Shown: positions 7,148 through 9,609 of the stretch, one piece after another
How the letters are laid out: each line of letters starts with the position of its first letter
Position numbering within the stretch: the first letter of the stretch is position 1
Notes under the pieces: model-generated
What the model saw: the letters and a program-made list of their open reading frames with translations, nothing else
Told to the model about the DNA's origin: nothing
The model's database searches: none
Made by a program: the position numbers and the translations under genes
NCBI GenBank assembly: GCA_029859555.1
Contig: JAOUCV010000059.1
Coordinates: 1-9,609 of the forward strand
Direction of reading: 5' to 3'
Length of the DNA: 9,609 nucleotides
Origin: Gammaproteobacteria bacterium
GTDB lineage: Bacteria; Pseudomonadota; Gammaproteobacteria; UBA9214

Positions 7148-7567
7148 CTATTCGTCCTGGATACTGGATGTGGCCAGTGAAATCTGTGTCAACCCAAGCT
7201 GGCTGGTAGCATCAAGCGCAGTAATGACCGCCTGGTGTGGCGTACTGGCATCCGCACGAATCGTTACCGGTACCACCTTGCGGTCACCCAATGCCTTGCT
7301 GATGGCACTCTTGAGTGTTTTCAACTCGGTATTCACCACCTGCTCTTCACCGATAAAATAGCGTCCCTGGGCATCAATAATGATTTCGATCGAGTCTTCT
7401 TCCATTTCTTCGGGCGAAGCTGTGGCTTCAGGCAGTTCTATCTGGATGCGAGACTGGTGCTCGAAGGTTGTAGACACCATAAAAAAAATCAATAGCAGGA
7501 ACACCACATCTATCAAGGGTGTCAGGTTGACTTCCGGTTCATCCTCTCCTCCGGGTTGCAGATTCAT
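7148..7567 (-). CDS. exbD: ExbD/TolR-family proton-channel subunit
   Basis: ExbD/TolR proteins form the peptidoglycan-facing rotor part of an inner-membrane proton-driven motor with ExbB/TolQ. The protein is 139 residues: a short cytoplasmic tail, one membrane helix (about 15-35) opening with NLTPLIDVVFLLLIFFMVS, then a periplasmic domain. D20 in the helix matches the proton-carrying Asp of E. coli ExbD (D25) and TolR (D23). The start is ATG 7567, with GGAG nine bases upstream inside the end of exbB; the gap between the genes is 6 bases, so they are coupled. No TonB, TolA, TolB or Pal gene lies alongside, so the partner energised by this pair cannot be told from here. Confidence 0.95.
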   Translation of the reverse strand: MNLQPGGEDEPEVNLTPLIDVVFLLLIFFMVSTTFEHQSRIQIELPEATASPEEMEEDSIEIIIDAQGRYFIGEEQVVNTELKTLKSAISKALGDRKVVPVTIRADASTPHQAVITALDATSQLGLTQISLATSSIQDE

Positions 7568-7573
7568 ACCTTG

Positions 7574-8200
7574 CTACTCCGAATCCGGGTCAGGTTTACG
7601 CTGCCCGTGCATAATTTCAATCATGGTGAGCGCCTCCTGCTCCATCTTCAGCACCAGCATCCTGACCCTGCCGCGAAAATAGCGATAGAACATCAGGGTT
7701 GGAATGGCCACCGACATACCGGCAGCGGTGGTAATCAATGCCTCTGAAATACCTCCGGCCAGCGCACCGGGATCACCGACACCCTGGGTGGTGATGGTCG
7801 CAAACACCTTGATCATGCCGATAACCGTGCCGAGCAGCCCCAGTAACGGTGTGATGGCTGCAATGGTACCGAGTGTATTGAGGTAACGCTCCAGCTCGTG
7901 AACGATATGCCGGCCGGTATCCTCAATACTTTCCTTCATCACGTCACGACTCTGGTGACGATTGATAATGCCGGCCGCAAGAATGGAGCCCAGCGGCGAA
8001 CTTGCCTGCAACTCCTTCATATGCTCGTCATTCAGCTGATGGATCTTTTCCCAGCGCCATACCTGTGCCACCAGATGCTTTGGCAGTACACGCCGTACCT
8101 GCAGCGACCAGAGACGTTCAACAATGATTGCCAGCGCAACCACCGAACACAAAATAATCGGCAGCATCAACCAGCCACCTGCCCTTACAAGTTCTAGCAC
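7574..8200 (-). CDS. exbB: ExbB/TolQ-family proton-channel subunit
   Basis: ExbB/TolQ proteins form the pentameric stator around ExbD/TolR in the inner membrane and convert proton flow to mechanical work. The protein is 208 residues with three membrane helices: about 10-28 (LMLPIILCSVVALAIIVER), 109-135 containing TPLLGLLGTVIGMI, and 150-172 with EALITTAAGMSVAIPT. The charged segment 33-105 is the cytoplasmic domain. The start is GTG at 8200, with AAGGA about ten bases upstream; two upstream ATGs are out of frame. It is the first gene after comEC (56-base gap) and ends six bases before exbD. The alternative name TolQ is possible, but the genomic position beside comEC and lpxK fits the Pseudomonas exbB2/exbD2-type pair. 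Confidence 0.94.
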   Translation of the reverse strand: MLELVRAGGWLMLPIILCSVVALAIIVERLWSLQVRRVLPKHLVAQVWRWEKIHQLNDEHMKELQASSPLGSILAAGIINRHQSRDVMKESIEDTGRHIVHELERYLNTLGTIAAITPLLGLLGTVIGMIKVFATITTQGVGDPGALAGGISEALITTAAGMSVAIPTLMFYRYFRGRVRMLVLKMEQEALTMIEIMHGQRKPDPDSE

Positions 8201-8256
8201 ACCATCACCATCCTTTGCTTATCCGTAATCCGGGAACGAGCCAAATCATACTGTAT

Positions 8257-9609
8257 TTAACGCGGCAGCCAAACAGCTGTTTTACGATTTTTTCCCGAAT
8301 CCCAGTAGCGTCGGCTGCTGTCCCGGTAGCGCTGGATTTCCAGCACATCCGTATCCTTTGCCAGCACCACCGAAAGCGCACCACCGAGGCCGGTCTGGCC
8401 AACAGTTGCCTGAATACCCGCATACCTCTCCAGAACCTCCGCTTTCGGGAAACCGTAGCGGTTTCGATAGCCACTGGGCACCAGTGCCAGCGCCGGATTG
8501 ACCGCTTTAACAAAAGCGGGACCCGATGACGTCTTGCTGCCGTGATGCGGTACCACCAGCACATCAACCTGCAGCCGGGCAGCTAGCGACTCCAGCAGCT
8601 GCTGCTCTGCCTGGCGTTCAATATCCCCGGTCAACAAGGCTGATTGTCCACCGGCGGCCTCAATACGCAACACGCAGGAGGCATTATTTCCTGTCAGTCG
8701 GCCGCCCTCTGCCGGACCCAGAATTTCAAAGTGGACACCATCCCAGTTCCAGTGCTGCCCACGCCAACAAGCACCGGCATGGGCCGCTGGTATTTCGTCA
8801 GGCACACTGGAGATGATACGCGTCGCGGGATAGGCCGCCAGCAACGAGTTCACACCTCCGATGTGATCATTGTCACCATGACTGACCACCAGCGTATCCA
8901 GACGCCGGACGCCCTGGTGTCGAAGATACGGCACTACCACGGCCTGGCCGGTATCGAAAGAATCACTGAAACGGGGGCCGGCATCATAAACCAGCACGTG
9001 CTGCCGGGTTTGTACGACGGTCGCCAGACCCTGCCCCACGTCCAGCAAGGTAACAACAGCCTCACCCTGTGCGGGTATCGCCGGTTTGACCAGAAACAGG
9101 GGGAGCAATAACAGCACACCAACCCATCGTGCCGGCAAGCCACGCGGCATAAACAAAACAAACACCCCGAACAATGCCGGTATCAATGTCCATGCAAGCG
9201 GCTCGTGTTGCTGCCATTGTGAAAATTGAAGTCCTGACATCCACCTTAACAACGGCCATATAATGTCCAGTAACAGGCCGGCAAACTCCAGCAGCCACTC
9301 GCCTGCCGTTTCATTCAGGCTAAATAGCAGCGTTCCGATGAGCGCCACAGGCACCACCAAAAAACTGACCCAGGGAACCGCAACGATGTTGGCAAACGGT
9401 GCGATCAATGAGGCCTGTTGAAAGAACACCAGCAGCAGCGGCAGCATGGAAAATGCCAGTACCACATGCAGGTTCATCCACCTCTGGGGAATGCTCTGTT
9501 GTCCATAACGACCGCTTACCATGTAAGCAATCAGCGTCACTGCCCAGAAAGACAACCACCAGCCGGCTGCCAGCACGGATAGAGGATCAATCAGCAAGGT
9601 GGCAAGCAC
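8257..9609 (-). CDS. comEC: DNA internalization protein ComEC/Rec2, C-terminal 450 residues (5' end outside window)
   Basis: ComEC is the inner-membrane channel that imports single-stranded DNA in natural transformation. The frame is open to the right edge; the first codon seen (GTG) is an internal valine, not a start. Residues 1-175 of the visible part hold the end of the Competence membrane domain, with hydrophobic helices and the DPLSVLAAGWWLSF motif. From about 183 a metallo-beta-lactamase-fold domain begins (TLLDVGQG), with the metal site SHGDNDHIGG (HxDxDH at 244-249), LLTGDIE (326-331) and VPHHGSKTSS (353-362). These are the residues expected of an active ComEC nuclease-like domain. 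Full-length homologues are about 750 residues, so roughly 300 are off the window. The 3' end is complete (TAA at 8257-8259), with no disruption in the visible part. Confidence 0.95.
   Translation of the reverse strand: MLATLLIDPLSVLAAGWWLSFWAVTLIAYMVSGRYGQQSIPQRWMNLHVVLAFSMLPLLLVFFQQASLIAPFANIVAVPWVSFLVVPVALIGTLLFSLNETAGEWLLEFAGLLLDIIWPLLRWMSGLQFSQWQQHEPLAWTLIPALFGVFVLFMPRGLPARWVGVLLLLPLFLVKPAIPAQGEAVVTLLDVGQGLATVVQTRQHVLVYDAGPRFSDSFDTGQAVVVPYLRHQGVRRLDTLVVSHGDNDHIGGVNSLLAAYPATRIISSVPDEIPAAHAGACWRGQHWNWDGVHFEILGPAEGGRLTGNNASCVLRIEAAGGQSALLTGDIERQAEQQLLESLAARLQVDVLVVPHHGSKTSSGPAFVKAVNPALALVPSGYRNRYGFPKAEVLERYAGIQATVGQTGLGGALSVVLAKDTDVLEIQRYRDSSRRYWDSGKNRKTAVWLPR

Noticed and set aside
8201..8256. 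Possible promoter between comEC and exbB (TTGGCT-N17-TAAGCA on the minus strand)
   Set aside because: The -10 matches consensus at only two positions. The genes are close and co-oriented, so readthrough from comEC or further upstream is as likely.
8245..8275. LexA-box-like TACTGTAT near the end of comEC
   Set aside because: The second half-site has the wrong spacing (CTG-N12-CAG rather than N10) and the site lies across the comEC stop, so it is probably chance.

Overview
The window is an ordinary housekeeping and envelope region of a gammaproteobacterium, about 55% G+C by eye. The proteins closely resemble E. coli and Pseudomonas versions. RNase E, for example, has its catalytic Asp residues and zinc-link Cys residues at exactly the E. 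coli positions (303, 346, 404, 407). The gene order is close to what I recall of the P. aeruginosa rluC-rne-ptpA-kdsB-lpxK-exbDB-comEC block. It also overlaps the E. coli comEC-msbA-lpxK-ycaR-kdsB and rluC/rne neighbourhoods. I cannot name the genus from the sequence alone.

Layout. Bases 1-1648 (minus strand) hold rluC, a 23S rRNA pseudouridine synthase, followed by a HAD-family phosphatase that runs off the left edge with its last few residues missing. Bases 1649-2049 are a divergent intergenic region. It carries a likely sigma70 promoter and a long structured leader for rne. Bases 2050-4554 (plus strand) are rne, encoding an 834-residue RNase E with a conserved catalytic half and an unusual low-complexity tail that contains two recent in-frame tandem duplications. 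The gene converges, with an 8-base gap, on ptpA (low-molecular-weight protein tyrosine phosphatase), which has its own promoter. Bases 5146-9609 (minus strand) form a tightly packed run read from right to left: comEC (N-terminus cut off by the window edge), exbB, exbD, lpxK, a Trm112/YcaR-like zinc-site small protein, and kdsB.

How the genes fit together. lpxK (lipid A 4'-kinase) and kdsB (CMP-Kdo synthetase) supply two steps of inner lipopolysaccharide synthesis, so the cell is diderm and makes lipid A with Kdo. exbB and exbD encode a proton-driven inner-membrane motor of the TolQR/ExbBD type. comEC encodes the DNA-uptake channel. rluC and rne act in ribosome maturation and RNA decay.

No undescribed system is evident. 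The points worth a second look are the RNase E tail (270 residues with no Leu, Phe, Trp, Tyr or Cys, and fresh duplications), the structured rne leader, a strong compound hairpin at the rne/ptpA junction, and two local gene-order differences: no murB next to ptpA, and exbBD where E. coli has msbA.
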